Shown here: one piece after another, positions 1-12,014 of the stretch
Layout: every line of letters starts with the position of its first letter
How positions within the stretch are numbered: the stretch's first letter is position 1
DNA from: Russula earlei
Taxonomy: Eukaryota > Basidiomycota > Agaricomycetes > Russulales > Russulaceae
Length of the DNA stretch: 64,000 nt
NCBI GenBank assembly: GCA_025769875.1
Contig: JAGFNK010000161.1
Span: 41,512 to 105,511 of the forward strand
Direction of reading: 5' to 3'
Notes under the pieces: model-generated
What the model saw: only the letters and a program-made list of their open reading frames with translations
Databases searched by the model: none
What the model was told of the DNA's origin: nothing
Translations under genes and position numbers: made by a program

Positions 1-766
1 GGATGGATATTAGGATTTCGAGGAGCTTTGTCCACTGTCCGCTGGACTTCGGGGCGGAGCCGCCGGCCGGTCGGTCTTGGGGTCGCGTGCCACCGCCACC
101 AGGTACATGACGTGACGTGTCAATCACAAACCCGTGACCGGTCCGCAAATAAAATGTATCCCTCCGTCTCGCTGTCTCCATCCTGGTCCATGCAGTTGCA
201 GTCTGTGCGACTCCAGCATCCATCGAAATGGCGCTGCTTGACTTCGGCAGTCTACTAGTGCAGCATGGCTATCACATAATTCAGTGAACGCGGCGATGCT
301 CATCTTATCATTTCAAATTCAAATGCAAGTACAACACATGGCCCAATAACGCACTTAAGTTTGGACAGCCTGCGTGCGAACCATGCGAGCCTGCTATGTA
401 CAGTGCAGTATGTCTACCAGGACAGGAACGGGTATCATGATATCTCTTAGGCTCATGCCACTCCTTTCGCCACTGTCACTGCCACACAATAATAGACACT
501 CGTGGAATGGATACTCTTGACACGTGAGTAATTTTAATCAGCCAGGTGCTATCGTCAGCGTTTGTCAATTATTTAAACATGTGCCTCCCACTACCCTGCC
601 TGCCGCATCCCTTTCCCCCAGATTACATCTATGCAGGAAGATATTGAAGCTCAACCTCTTGGCTCTCAGGCCCAGCGTTTCTTGAGTACCGTCATGTTCC
701 TGTCTCCCTGACCAGATGTGCTCATTGTTCTTAGGTGACAGGAACGCAGGAGGCGAATCCTTGAGA
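1..766. other. upstream intergenic region, no gene recognised
   Basis: Only short unconvincing reading frames are present and no repeat shared with the rest of the window was noticed. It presumably holds the promoter and 5' UTR of the DUF6535 gene that starts at 767, but no clear TATA box or other element could be assigned. Confidence 0.5.
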
Positions 767-3585
767 ATGGGCACCCATCAGTCTGGTCACGAGGATGTAT
801 TGACCCGAGAGGAGACCCCCGCTAATGTGCCGTCCTCTCAGCATTCATGTAAAGTTCCTTTGTATTTGTGAACGTGCTGATAATCTGACGGTTGGAAAAG
901 CGACTGATTCGGACGCGAATAGCACATCTGATAGTAGTAGTCTTCGTGCGGATAGTCCATCTCAAAGACCCAAAGTAAACCCCATGATCGAAGATTTCGA
1001 TGATAGTGCCAATGTCTTGTGGTCTCTTTATGGAAAAGAGGCAAGAGGTCACGACGGAGCCACAATACAAACCCTAAAAGATGATATGGACGGTGTCCTC
1101 ATATTTGTGCGCTCACCTACCCTCACTCTTCTCCGCATTTTCTTGGATTAATGGACGGTCCAATAAGGCTGGCCTGTTCTCTGCTGCTCTCACCGCATTT
1201 ATCCTCGATCGCTCCCAGAACATACAATCCACGCCTGCACAGCAGGCGGTGTTCCTCCAGCAACAAACTGTCGTTCTACTTAATCAGATTTCCAACCAGC
1301 TTTCCACTCTGGGTGCTCAGGGTCCCGTCCAGGCCAATCTGTCGCTCCAAAGCCCCACTGTGAATCCGTCGACATCTGACGTTCGTGTAAATGCCCTTTG
1401 GTTCATGAGTCTAGTATTCAGCCTTTCCGCGGCACTCCTTGCCACCCTTGTCCAGCGGTGGACCCGAGACTACATGCACATCTTCCAACGTTACAGTCAC
1501 CCTCTGAAGGTCGCGCGAATTCGACAATACCTGCATGAGGGCGTCAAGGGCTGGTACATGCCAGCCGTGGCAGAAGCCGTGCCTGGGCTCGTTCACGTCT
1601 CACTCTTCCTATTCTTCATTGGCCTCGTCGACTTCCTTTTAAATACCTACTCAACTTTGGGTAAAATTACCTTGGCTCCGATCATACTGTGCGGCGCTGT
1701 CTACATCTCCAGCACAATTGCCCCGGTCTTGAATCCACAATCACCGTATCGCACCGCATTCTCTCGCCTAGTGTGGTCCTTGTTCAGGCGAGCGCATAAA
1801 CGGAGGTGCAAGGATCGGTTTGGTGTAGCGCAGGACACTTTGAGCTCGAATATGGAAGACGGGCAGATGCAATTAGCGATGGAAAAGAATGTCGCACGCA
1901 GGGGCCGCGATGAACGGGCGATTCGATGGCTTGTCAAAAACTTCACCGAGGACGTCGAAATGGAATCACTTGCATCTGGCATCCCCGGCTCTTTAGACGC
2001 AAAATGGGGTGTGGAGGTGTGGAAAAGCGATCCTGTCACCACGAGTGACTCAAGCGTGACGGCCATCTCGAGACGTACTGAAGCACCACAACGTGATACG
2101 ACTGTCGCGCCCCAACGCCCCTTAGTCCCGCACCGCTACGGCACGCTCGGTAACCTCCTTAGCCATATCAAGACATTTTTCGGCCGCGATTCTCGATCCG
2201 TCAGTAGCCTTATAGAATTGCCATCACCACATTCCCATCCCATACCCCAAGCACCTTGCGCTGTCAGTGGAGAGGTCGTCCACGAGCTCTGCAAGCGCCT
2301 CCGGCGTTTAGTGGAGACGTGCAATCATCGTGGTTCCTTCGTGAACGAGGATGAATGGCGCAAACGTTCACAAGTATGCGTCGAGACCGCGGCGTCATTC
2401 GTATTCTGTATGGAAGCCGACATCGACGCTTTTGGGAACATAGGCAAACTGCTCGGCGATCTTGGCAACGCCGAAGGGACCCGTGAGGTGTCAGCAAATA
2501 GCCTAAATCGGACATTCACTATGCGCTGGACATGTCTGTCCCTCGTTGCCATCCGGAAAATGTTGAACTCCCCACTACTACAACGTTACGCAAACGGCAC
2601 AATATTGACACTTGGGGCATCCTTTCTGGGTAAATTTACACCCTTTGAAACAGCACTGAGGAATGCCCGGCGGATAGATGAACAACTTACGGTTGCACGT
2701 GACTGCGTGGATAGACTACGTGAAGAATTCAACAATCTGGAGGAGGATAGAAGAGGGGAAAGGGTAGAGGAAGTCCTACGCCAGTATGAACCCGAGCTGG
2801 GACATATGCATGATGTAGCCGACAGTATGAGACGAGTGGATATGCGGATTTCCGAGCTACAAAGGAATATTGACGAAGTCACTCACCATCTCACTCGACA
2901 GTTGCCTGGCGTAGTCGTGGACGACTTCACGGGACCCACATCTGTAGGGGAAGTTTTTGACTTCCTTGCCAATCCCGTCCGGCCCCAACTGATGTTCCTG
3001 TCACAACGACTTCTCGGATTATGCGCGCTCAGCCAGAACCGAAGCCATCAGGGTTACCTGGAAACGACCAGGATGCTGCTGAGAACCATAGTGGAAATCC
3101 CCCATAACCTGCGCTCCGGGCACCGTCTCATGGAACGACAGCTATGGCGTCTAGAAGATCTAAGCGTCGGCGGCGCTTTCGGCTTTACGCTTGAGCTTTA
3201 CTTCATTTCCCTTAGAGAGCTCCTCTCGGCATTTACACCCCAGCCCAGCGACGCCCACATCGCCTTCTACGTTGGTGCATTTAGGGCCATCACATTGGAT
3301 TGGGAACAGTCCAGTCATTCACTCGGGACTCTGCAAATAGTTCTCGACCTGGTGTGCGATCTCGCCGTGCGAGATCGTGGCATCCTTTCGAATCACACAT
3401 ACCCTGACTACATTACGAAGGAGCTCCTGGAGTTATTAGGCAAAATGGTTGCGGGACACGTGAACAACCCCAATATCGAAAGGGCGATTCTGGAGCTTCG
3501 AGACGTCACACTTATCCACAACGAAAATTTTCGAACCAACGCATTAAAGACGATCATGGGACACTACACATCTTCTAGCTCCTGA
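767..3585 (+). CDS. DUF6535 domain-containing membrane protein, three exons
   Basis: Model: exons 767-848, 901-1106 and 1168-3585, giving 901 residues. Intron 1 (52 nt, GTAAAG...AAG) has a CTGAT branch-like site and phase 1. Intron 2 (61 nt, GTGCGC...AAG) is phase 0, and splicing joins DMDGVLIF to AGLFSAALTAFI, the characteristic start of DUF6535. Residues 1-75 are Ser/Asp-rich and probably disordered. Four hydrophobic segments follow near residues 97-112, 171-192, 234-255 and 262-284, with the conserved QRW..DY and RIRQYLHEG stretch between the second and third. Residues about 600-675 look like a coiled coil. The long C-terminal half is helical and of unknown function. The family is expanded in Agaricomycetes and its role is not established. 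The frame is open throughout, unlike the broken copies near 52-59 kb. The start was chosen because the upstream exon is in phase and contains the first plausible ATG (MGTHQSGHEDV). Confidence 0.85.
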
Positions 3586-4643
3586 TAACATTGGTATACT
3601 TACGCGTTTGGTGTTGTATAACAATGCGCGCGTACTGTAACTACTTCCCCACATGTCTCTGGTACCAACATCAGGTTGAATACGTGGTTTGTATCTTGCA
3701 ATGCATTGGGGACTATTTCCATGGACTTGACGAATTTGTCTCTTGCCAACAGCCAACAGCTTGTTAGATTGGCTGGCGTCAGAGCAAGCGCAATATTACT
3801 TTTTTATTATCAAGCAATCGGAGGTTAGGGCTGTGACATTCCAAATTTGGAAACTGACCGGAACGACAGAGTGGTATCCATATTATTACATAGTAGCCGC
3901 GCACAGATTACAGAAACACCGGGGAAGAATCGATGAACTGCGCCCCACATGTCATTGACATGAGGCCAAGCCGACATAAGCGTTCCTTGGCGGCTCTCGG
4001 GGCGTAGCGCCCGCAGCGCACGGTGGACGCAACGCAAGTAACACGTTCCGGAAGCCCCTATAAGCTCCTAAAGCGCGATCGCGCTTTTGTCGAATTTGCG
4101 CCAAGGTCGTCGAGGTTGGGTTGTGATTGCATTGTTCTATTATCACCTCCTTTTCTGAGTCAGTCATTTAATTCCCACGTATATATGAGATGTGTGCGGT
4201 TTTCCCAGGGACGTCCGAGTCATGACATACCCTTCAGTTCGAGGGGTTAATTGCGACCCCAGACGTATTCTGAACGCCTCGGGAGAATCACGAAATTGCA
4301 TGTAACGCAGGGTAAGTTTGAATCAGAAAATAGAGTGTGATGAATGCTCGCCAAGTAAGGTTGCAGAGTGCACTTGCCAGTGATGAATCGTAGACCGGCG
4401 AACAACTTCGATGTCTCGTTGTATGATGCACTCCAGTAGTATTAAACGTGAAATACCGAAACACCGTTAAAGATTAAAAGATCAAGAGTGCGGAAGTTTA
4501 GGATGTAGAAGACTAAAGGTGATGATGGATTGTAGTGGGGCATGACAACTCGAAAGTCACAAGAATAGGATAATAATCAGACACCCCTGCGACCAAAGAA
4601 GACTTCACCCTCCCCGATGGGGACGATCGGGAACTTGGAATTA
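3586..4643. other. intergenic, no gene recognised
   Basis: The stretch separates the DUF6535 gene from the convergent minus-strand hypothetical gene. It contains only short overlapping reading frames without recognisable domains. No repeat or transposon end was noticed. Confidence 0.5.
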
Positions 4644-5117
4644 TCAGGAGTTCGGCCTCTCCCAGAATCTATCCAGGCAGCCCTCTATATGCTTGGCAAA
4701 GTCACGCCGCGCTTCCGTCGAGAGGCTGTTGAGTTGGTCCTCGCAAAGATGCAAGATGCACTGGTGGACGAATCCATTGGCGGAGTACGGTTTTTCATCG
4801 AGTTTGTCATCGACGGTGGGGTCAGGCAACGTGAAACGATGGCCGTTGATCGAGTCGCAGATGTCGCTCACTGGAGACTCGGCCTTTGCGACGTGGACGA
4901 TGCCCAAAAGCCACATGTACGGACTGAGGCCGGACGGTGACTTCTCACAATGTACCCATTGCAGGCGCCAGCCCTCCACGGTTCTGGACAGGGTGCAGCA
5001 CAACACTGGGCCCTCGAACACCTTCCTGGTGGAAAGGACTACGGCACAATGAAGAGAAGATTCTTCGACTTGGTAGAATGCGATGCCGATGTGGCAGTGA
5101 GTGAATTGGCGGGGCAT
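4644..5117 (-). CDS. conserved-looking hypothetical protein, 157 aa
   Basis: A single-exon frame of 157 codons starts MPRQFTHCHIGIAFYQ. The composition is protein-like: alternating hydrophobic strand-like segments, several Trp and His, and a Cys/His-containing tail (HQCILHLCEDQL). No signal peptide or membrane segment is visible. It resembles small basidiomycete hypothetical proteins with an N-terminal H-h-h-A-[FL] strand and a central EG-x(6)-C segment, but I cannot assign a family or activity with certainty. The overlapping plus-strand frames are less protein-like and are treated as shadows. The gene is convergent with the DUF6535 gene about 1.06 kb away. It could be a single-exon gene or the last exon of a longer one, because upstream exons were not resolved. 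Confidence 0.5.
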   Translation of the reverse strand: MPRQFTHCHIGIAFYQVEESSLHCAVVLSTRKVFEGPVLCCTLSRTVEGWRLQWVHCEKSPSGLSPYMWLLGIVHVAKAESPVSDICDSINGHRFTLPDPTVDDKLDEKPYSANGFVHQCILHLCEDQLNSLSTEARRDFAKHIEGCLDRFWERPNS

Positions 5118-6142
5118 GAGCGGAACTGTGTATCGATGACTGCGTCAGAGACGATGGGTGGGCAGTTGGGATGCCGGCGCTGGTGATGAATATTTTGTTG
5201 GGTGGGATATCGATGTCGGCAGCAGAGGGATCCATTTTATGAAGAACTTGGTGTGGATGGGCAGACAACCACACCTGAAGGAGACAGAGAGGAAGGCGAA
5301 TGTACCAAGTGACGCACCACACTTCTTGTGGATGCCCCGGCGTTGCAGCCACAAGAATCCCGACCCAAGAAAGAGCACGTCCACTAGCCGAAAATGTGGA
5401 GCACAATGTACAGTGACAGAGGAAAGGCAAAGTGCCACACGGGTGTTGTTACGCACAAGATCTAACGGTGGTTTCAAGCCCCACCAACAGAAATGGCCGC
5501 ATGGTGGCAACGGCACACCTTCTGATTGTTGATTCCTGCTCGACAATGGGGTAACATTGCGGTCAGTAACTGTCGGTGAGCTAGGTTGCATGCATTGCCG
5601 TGGTGCACAAGAAGCGAACGAGCCACGTGACGGTTGCAACGTGTTTGCCCAAGCGGCAACCGGTCCCATAGGTAGACCTCTATTCTAGTTAACTCCACGA
5701 GAATAAGCGCGTTCCAAAAAACAATGGCTGCAACGGATAGATGGTCAAATTCCCACGGTTGTGGGCCAAAACTGATCATGAGAGAACTCGGAATGGAACG
5801 CCCACTTCCAAGCCAAGCTCGCCTGTGTCGGCCACCTCAATGGTGATCAATCAATCAACACATCTGCAAATGTGATGTCCCACACTCTTGATGGGGAATT
5901 CCCGCTATCGGCTATCTCTGGAGAGGGTATTCACCAGAGTGTAAAAGATCTCATGCCGGCAGTTCCAATTCTCTTCAGCAGTGCTCCAAACATACTTGGT
6001 ACTGGTTACCAACAACCTTTCTACGTTTTCTCCATCGCCGTCTCTTACTTGGTACCGGTTACCAACAGTCTTTCCACACTCACTCCGTCCTGTTCTTATC
6101 TCAGTTATTTGGACGACTTTGATTTTAAATCGAGCATCCACG
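5118..6142. other. intergenic, no gene recognised
   Basis: Several overlapping reading frames of 100-170 codons on both strands show biased but non-domain-like composition. None has a convincing start, splice structure or motif. I see nothing here that can be supported as a gene. Confidence 0.4.
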
Positions 6143-6705
6143 ATGCGCACTTCCACCATTTTTGCCATGATCTGCCTCGCCGTTGGCATCGCTCCGTCCT
6201 TCGGGCTTCGCTCAAGGTGTCCTAGGTGCGCCCACCTCTTCAGGTTCTGTTGCATTCCCCAAGTTTACTTTCCGTTGCAGAGCTGACCCAAACGAAACGA
6301 ATGAGGTGAAGAAGGAAGAGGAGGCTCTGCCGCACCCCAGTACGCCGGAGCCGTGGTTCGACGGTATGTCGTTCCCGAACGCTGTTCAGGTAAAAGTGTA
6401 ACCCCTCGATCAGGACCGATGAGAGCATCCCCCGAACCCGAAGGAGAAGGTGAAGAAGGCTCCAATGGAAGAGTGACACACCATCAGCGGATCCATACGG
6501 GACAAGAGCCGGCGAGCAGCACGGCCCACGTGCCGGTCACCGGCAGGACGCCTCGGCTGGGACATCCTCATCCCTCCAGGGACAGGGATACGACCTTGAC
6601 CTTGCAGGCCCAGAACGTGAACGTGAGGACCGCCCGCCTCCGGCCTCCCGCGCCGGCCCAAACGAAACCCCTGACACCGCTGCCATATCATGTTGTAGTG
6701 GGTGA
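6143..6705 (+). CDS. possible small secreted protein, three-exon model
   Basis: The ATG at 6143 opens a good signal peptide: a short charged start, then the hydrophobic core TIFAMICLAVGIAPSFG. A tentative model is exons 6143-6216, 6281-6389 and 6472-6705 (138 residues). The first intron (64 nt, GTGTCC...TTGCAG) is convincing and joins in phase to an acidic, Pro-rich segment (ADPNETNEVKKEEEALP). The second intron (82 nt) is weaker and was chosen because it restores an open frame ending in RPPPASRAGPNETPDTA. The mature part would be hydrophilic, Pro/Gly/Glu-rich and without cysteine pairs. Short secreted proteins of this style are common in mushroom genomes, and no specific function can be given. 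A frameshifted pseudogene is the main alternative. Confidence 0.4.
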
Positions 6706-7916
6706 TGCCAGCGCACGGCAACCGGGAACGACCTTCGGGTCCAGTCGGAGATCCGGGATCAAGGGGGGGAATCGCAATCAGAGCGAGGATCCACGACTCA
6801 AACGAAAAGACAAGCTCTGAGCGGAGAGCTCACTACTCGTTTATACACGCGTGTTGGATGTCTCGTTCAATATCCTATTGTGATGCCTCCATTTCATCCA
6901 TTTATATCATCATCTTGGAACGAGATAAATCATGGCCAGCCAGCTGAGATGATATCACACGTTTGATTTTCCAACACTCGACTCCCCTTTGTCCGGGACT
7001 CCAAAATGTTCCACACATGGTCCAGATCTGTGGCAACAGGGACTGGCCAGCTTGGATTTTGCGAGACAAGAAAAGTGATCAAGGACCCCAGAGATGCTAT
7101 TTTTTTTCACTGTTTGTACTAATTTTTGGAGTGGAAAATATGTTGTGGTTGATGCTAAGTCCAACCCATGTGCAGTGGGGGAAAAAACCAGCACTAACCA
7201 TTGTGTGTAATTCAGGAACCTACTGTAGGGTACTCATTGGTCAGAAAGCTTAAGTATGTTACCCATTAGTTGGACAGTCACACATAGTCACATGAAATGT
7301 AATGAAATATTTGAAGCACCAATTGAATCAAGACACCTAGCCAGTGTAGTGGCATTGTGTTTAGGGAAGGGATGTGATCAGCTGAGGATGCTGATCTGAA
7401 GCACCAACTCACTCAAACAACTCAAACTCTAACATTGTGCATGACATCCTCCCAAAAATCCCTGAAAGGGGAAATCATTAATGGGGGTCTTTTGACACAA
7501 AAAAAAAGTGTGGACTCCCATCAATAGTTTTTGACTTTTCACAAGTGGGTTGAATTACTATAAAAGGCAATTGTGTCAGCAAGAGAATTGGGACTTCAAT
7601 CATGTGTTAACAGATGAAATTTAGTTATATAAGCAAGTCAATAATAGTATAACTACTTACCTTTTTCCCTTACCAAAAAAAAAAAGAAATGCTATCATGT
7701 TCACAATTAACTGGCAGACCATCCACACCATCTGCCCATTCTGGCCCAAGTGCCCCTTTTGCCACACAACATTTTGAGATCACTGCCAATTCTGGAAAGA
7801 GGGGATGTCTCAATTATGACTGGGAGCATGGCAGATACCCCATGGAATGGCTGATCATGCATGGAGGTCCAAGATCAAGAAGACAGGTTGCTATTGCTGA
7901 ATAGTGATCAAATCTT
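6706..7916. other. AT-richer noncoding stretch
   Basis: No gene, recognisable transposase, LTR end or RNA gene could be identified. The small frame at 7689-7904 has no recognisable domain. The stretch ends at the target duplication of the hAT element that starts at 7925. Confidence 0.4.
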
Positions 7917-8158
7917 ACTTGGACTAGGGCTGCCGACCGTACCCGTACACATACGGTTTACGGCTACCGTAATACGGTATCCCGTACCGTACCGTCCGGG
8001 TAGTGGAAGTGTACCATGACGGTACGGTTGCCGGTACGGTTAGTTACCGTACCGTACCGTATAAGGGACGCCATCAAGCCGTATATACGGGCCGTATATT
8101 AGTTGTACTCAATGGCAAAAGAGTTGAGTAATGTGAGACCTTCTTTCTAGAATGTTCT

Positions 8159-8345
8159 GTTGTGATTGCCCAGACGAGTGAATTGGAGTGAGATCAATTG
8201 CAGGCAATTGATCCCAATCGCATGCGTGCAAAGGCGACTGAGGGATCGCCCTGATGTGATCCTACATTTTTTAGCTACATTTACTTTACATCTCATCTCG
8301 TAGATAGTGTACATGATCATCAACTCGATTATTACTACGTTAAAT
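8159..8345 (+). repeat. fragment similar to the copia-D LTR
   Basis: The stretch matches part of the LTR at 59369-59780, sharing GACTGAGGGAT(C/T)GCCCTGAT, the following TTTACTTTACATCT and the TGATGATCAT/TGATCATCA tract. It lies inside the hAT-1 element and is truncated at its right side, where the low-complexity block begins. Confidence 0.55.
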
Positions 8346-8990
8346 ACTCTTTGATCGCCAGCCGCCCCCCTTATAGTCACGGCCGCTGTCTCAATGCCAG
8401 CCCAGTCGTCTCCGCCTCGTCCGTCAGCGTTCTAGCACCGCCCACTGCACCTGGTCGCCTTGCCCTCAGTCCCAACTCTCTCTCGTCGCCATTTCTACTC
8501 CACCCATCTATACCACCAAGTCTACGTCGTCACCGTTGCCCCTACATCCTCCGCCCTGCCCGCCTCGGCCGCAGCTTCAGTTCTCGCGCCCTCAGTAAAC
8601 ATCACCAGCCACTGTCACCGCGCGTCCAGTATTGCTAGCATAACCAGCCACCGTGCCCTTAGCCTTGCCAGCCGCCTCGGTCCCGACTGACACCCCGCCT
8701 CTGTCTCATCAGCTCCTGCGCTCTCAGTGTCGCCTGTCGCGGTGTCTGTCTCAGCGCCAACGCCAGCCTCAGTCCTGCCATCTGCTTCTGTTGCCCCAGC
8801 CTTAGCTCAGCCAGCTGCCGCCGCCGCGCCTCTTAGTCTCGCTAATCGCCTCAGTCTCGTCACCTGCCCTTGTAGGCCTCAGCTTCAGCCTCCAACATCT
8901 TAACGCTATACGCCGCCGCCTCCATCGTCGTCTCGCGCCCCGTTGCCCGCTCAGGCACGCACCCACTGCCGCCTTACAATACCTTCAGTT
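8346..8990 (+). repeat. Pro/Ala/Ser/Val-coding low-complexity block
   Basis: A pyrimidine-rich, CpG-containing tract built from GCCTCAGTC/GCCGCC-like words. Read on the plus strand it encodes Ser/Val/Ala/Pro-rich sequence. Similar composition occurs at 28250-28990 and within the hAT-like element at 39539-42714. It occupies the position where the N-terminal half of the hAT transposase would be expected. Confidence 0.5.
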
Positions 8991-9013
8991 ATCTTATCTA
9001 GTAGGTTGTTCTC

Positions 9014-9986
9014 ACGCACATACTGCGTGATTACGAACTCTCTGAGGAGGACTGGGAAGGTATCACTTTGGTTGCAGGATGGCTTAAGTCCTTCCGTTCG
9101 GCAACTACTCAAACGTCAGCTACACATCATCCCACACTCTCAAGCACGCACGCAATCTTCCGAGGGCTTCAAGAGCAAATCAAATATATTCTTACTCATC
9201 TTCCATCGTCAACTTCACCTGAGCTCATGCTTGGTCTCACGGATGCACACCGCAAGTTGAGTGACTACTACTACAAGTTTGATGAGTCACCATTGTATAC
9301 TTGGGCTGCATGTATGTGGAATTTCTGCCCTTTTTATGCATGCCTAAACTTACGTGCTATACTTAGTGCTTGATCCTCGCATCTCATACGAAGGAATGAA
9401 ATCTGATTACGCTGATGACGACATCCTTGCTGACTATCTGGATTCTGTGAAGGCATCACTCAACAACTGTTTCCAGGACAATTATGCAGGAAAATATGTC
9501 GCACCGCCTGTCCATGATCATCCCCATACCACTAGTCTGTCAAAGACTTATTCACAGTCTCACAATGAGTCTCCGCAAAAGGTCAATTTTACTGCCCGAT
9601 ACAAGAAGCATGCCAGTGCAAGAAGGGACCAGCTCGAGGAGTACTTTAGGCTCCCCCATGAGGACTTTGATTCCTGTGATCCTGTTAGCTGGTGGGTTGG
9701 ACGACGCTCACAATTTCTGGATCTTTTTGTCTTTGCTCGGGATCTCTTGGTGATTCCAGGTTAGAATTTCATTGATATGTGTTTATGTCAATTACTTATG
9801 TTGAAAACAAAAACTGCAGGTTCTGCTGTTGCTGTTGAAAGAATATTTTCGGGTGGGCGAGACACCATCTCATTACGAAGAGCCAGCCTACATCCAGAGA
9901 CTATCCAGACATTGATGCTTGTCAAGCAGCACCTACGTGTTACGCGACGTGCCATTGATGACCTTATGGTTATAGGTAATGAATAA
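9014..9986 (+). pseudogene. hAT transposase, C-terminal half
   Basis: Reading begins inside an exon (LTHILRDYELSEEDWEGIT, about 9020). It continues to 9311, then 9367-9759 and 9820-9986, with in-phase introns 9312-9366 (55 nt) and 9760-9819 (60 nt, GTTAG...CTGCAG). The segments match hAT transposases: the (E/D)EEW..I..L helix, the LLDPR motif just after the first intron, a K/R-rich linker, and the C-terminal dimerisation domain with WW, FARDLL.IPGS..AVERIFSGGRD and a final LVKQHLR. The catalytic residues of the N-terminal part are absent. The gene is read in the same direction as the element's left-to-right orientation. Apart from missing its front it has few disruptions, suggesting a fairly recent loss or a further upstream exon not recognised. 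Confidence 0.8.
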
Positions 9987-10224
9987 TAGATATCATTGTC
10001 ATTCATTCAGTTTAATCAAATTTTGCTTGACTGTAATAACCCGTAATGCCGTATTACGGCCGTCTTCTACCCCGTACCGTACCGTATAGGCTGCTGAAGT
10101 GGAAGCATACGGTACGGGTAACGGTACGGATAGTAGCCGTATACATACCGTATCGAGTACGGCCGTAGCCGTATACGGTACGGTTGGCAGCCCTAACTTG
10201 GACACACCTACCATTCTGGGATAA

Positions 10225-10700
10225 TGTTAAGATCTATTTGATCTTAGCTGCCACTCTAGTGATAGAGTTGCTTGATATAATTCAAGCACTAGACCTTGAA
10301 TCCTTTCATATTATCTCAGGAAGAAAGAATGGAATGAGATGAGAAGGTCCTGTTATCACTTAGAGCAGTTACTTTGATAGAGAATGAGAATTGAATACAA
10401 TTCAGGGAGTTGAGTGTAAGGGTCAACTCCTGATACACTGAAGTATTTATACCACATCTCCATTACAGCTGATCCAATTCATGTGAAACTTGGGGAGTAC
10501 ATAGCTGAGACCCACTACTATCCAAAAACAAGAACCACAATTTAGAAGCATCAGCAATGACTCACACATGAGTCATTCTTTCCTAGTATCTGTCATCAGT
10601 CCAGTAAGCAATCAGTAAGCATCAGTCATCCTATCAGTCAGTGATAACAAAGCATCAGTCAGCTAATCAGTAAGCAGAAAGAGTAAGCAGTCACAGGTAA
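10225..10700 (-). repeat. LTR-3 copy, truncated
   Basis: It starts TGTTAAGATC and parallels the LTR-3 copies at 17133-17704 and 21242-21797 (shared GAGTTGCTTGATAT, TATTATCTCAGGAAGA and the ACTCAC.CATGAGTCAT palindrome). It fades near 10700, where gypsy coding sequence begins, so the outer end is lost. Confidence 0.7.
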
Positions 10701-10780
10701 GCAGTCCATCATGAATGCAAGTCAAATCCAAGGGAACCAGATATGCAGATAGAGCTGGCCAAAGGAGCTAAACTGCAAAG

Positions 10781-11566
10781 TGTCATGAACCATTTCCCAG
10801 AGAGGGCCCTTGAAGGACCCTTCCTTATGAGAGGAAACCTGGCCTCTGTGGTACCCTGTTCACACAGACAAAAGGGGTGAGTAGAGGTGTCCACAATATC
10901 GTGTGTGCATTGTCACATGAGCAATTCTTGGCACAATTGACATACAACAATACTAAGGACCTTAATAGAAGTATTAGGGTCAACTCTAAGGACCCTAATA
11001 GAACTATATAAGGGGCCTTATAGGCAACTATATTCCCTGAACTACAAGTCCTCAAATGACCAGCCCTAAACTAACTAACAGCAAATGAATCAGGTGCTTT
11101 GCACATGTACTAGAGCAGTAAACACATGAACAGTAAAGGCTCTTACTCATCAAGAGAAGCCTTCTTACTCAGCAGCTTACTGAGCATGACTGAGCATGCT
11201 CAGTAAGCATACTCCAACTTCTTACTCATCACTCTATTGTGCTTGATAACAACATTATGACTTGTTCCCTATTTAGCAGTTCTCTTGTAGTATATAAGCG
11301 CTCAATAAAGTAGTGGACAGTCCTCAGACTGTCCATTTGTTTATGGCACTCTCCAAACCTGGGATACTCCTTTAAGGACCTTCCCCTTGTGACCATTCTG
11401 GCTTCTTCCCTGCGTACTTGCTCGACTCTACCAGTAATTTACCACTTTGGTATTTTCTACTGCTTTGGACTCTACTTCTTGCCCATGCAGTTTTGGACGT
11501 CTACTGACTCGTCTTTGAGCTTACCCCTTGCTCTTGAACTGGATAGTTCAACAGTGAGTTCTGACA
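10781..11566 (+). repeat. solo LTR-5, 786 bp
   Basis: It runs TGTCATGAACC...GTTCTGACA and is flanked by the exact 5-bp duplication CAAAG (10776-10780, 11567-11571). It is inserted in the gypsy-B pol just before its YPLT motif. It contains TATATAAGCGCTC followed by AATAAA, plausible LTR promoter and polyadenylation signals. About 175 bp present in the 961-bp copy at 12182 are missing here near 10945. Confidence 0.9.
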
Positions 11567-12014
11567 CAAAGTGTACCCCCTAACATGAGATGAACAAGAA
11601 TACCTCAAGAAATTCCTAGTGGATGAAGTAGAAAAGCAATACATCACTCCAGGTCCATCCAGCTATACATCTCCAAGTGTTCTTCATTGGCAAGAAGGAC
11701 AGCAAGGAGAAAAGAATCATTGTGGACTATAGATGACTAAATCAGTGGACCAGATGAGACAATGAACCTTTACCACATCTGGAACAAGAAGTGGAAAGGC
11801 TTCAAGGCAAGAAGGTGTTCTCCAAGTTTGACATATGATGAGGATACAATAATGTACAATTAGCAGAAGGAGATTGCTGGAAAGCAGCTTTCAAGACACC
11901 ATATAGAAAGTACCTGCCCAATGTCATGTATTTTGGGCTCAAGAATGCACTGGCCTTCTTTACCAGGCTGATGAGAAGAGACTTTGGCAACTGGCTGGAA
12001 TGATGGGCAGTGTC

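Larger units (their letters stand above)
7925..10195 (+). mobile_element. hAT transposon remnant (hAT-1), 2271 bp
   Basis: The element is bounded by terminal inverted repeats TAGGGCTGCC(G/A)ACCGTACC at 7925 and its complement ending at 10195. Both ends are flanked by the identical 8-bp duplication ACTTGGAC (7917-7924 and 10196-10203), as expected for hAT transposition. The subterminal 170 bp at each end are packed with CCGTACCGTA/TACGGTACGG motifs, typical hAT subterminal repeats. Inside are an LTR-like fragment (8159-8345), a Pro/Ala/Ser/Val-coding low-complexity block (8346-8990) and the C-terminal half of a hAT transposase (9014-9986). The N-terminal BED finger and first catalytic part are missing, so this copy cannot be autonomous. 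Confidence 0.9.

Noticed and set aside
5145..5669. 174-codon minus-strand frame
   Set aside because: Mixed composition, no domain, and overlapped by equally long frames on both strands; no splice partners with the hypothetical gene at 4644-5117 could be found.
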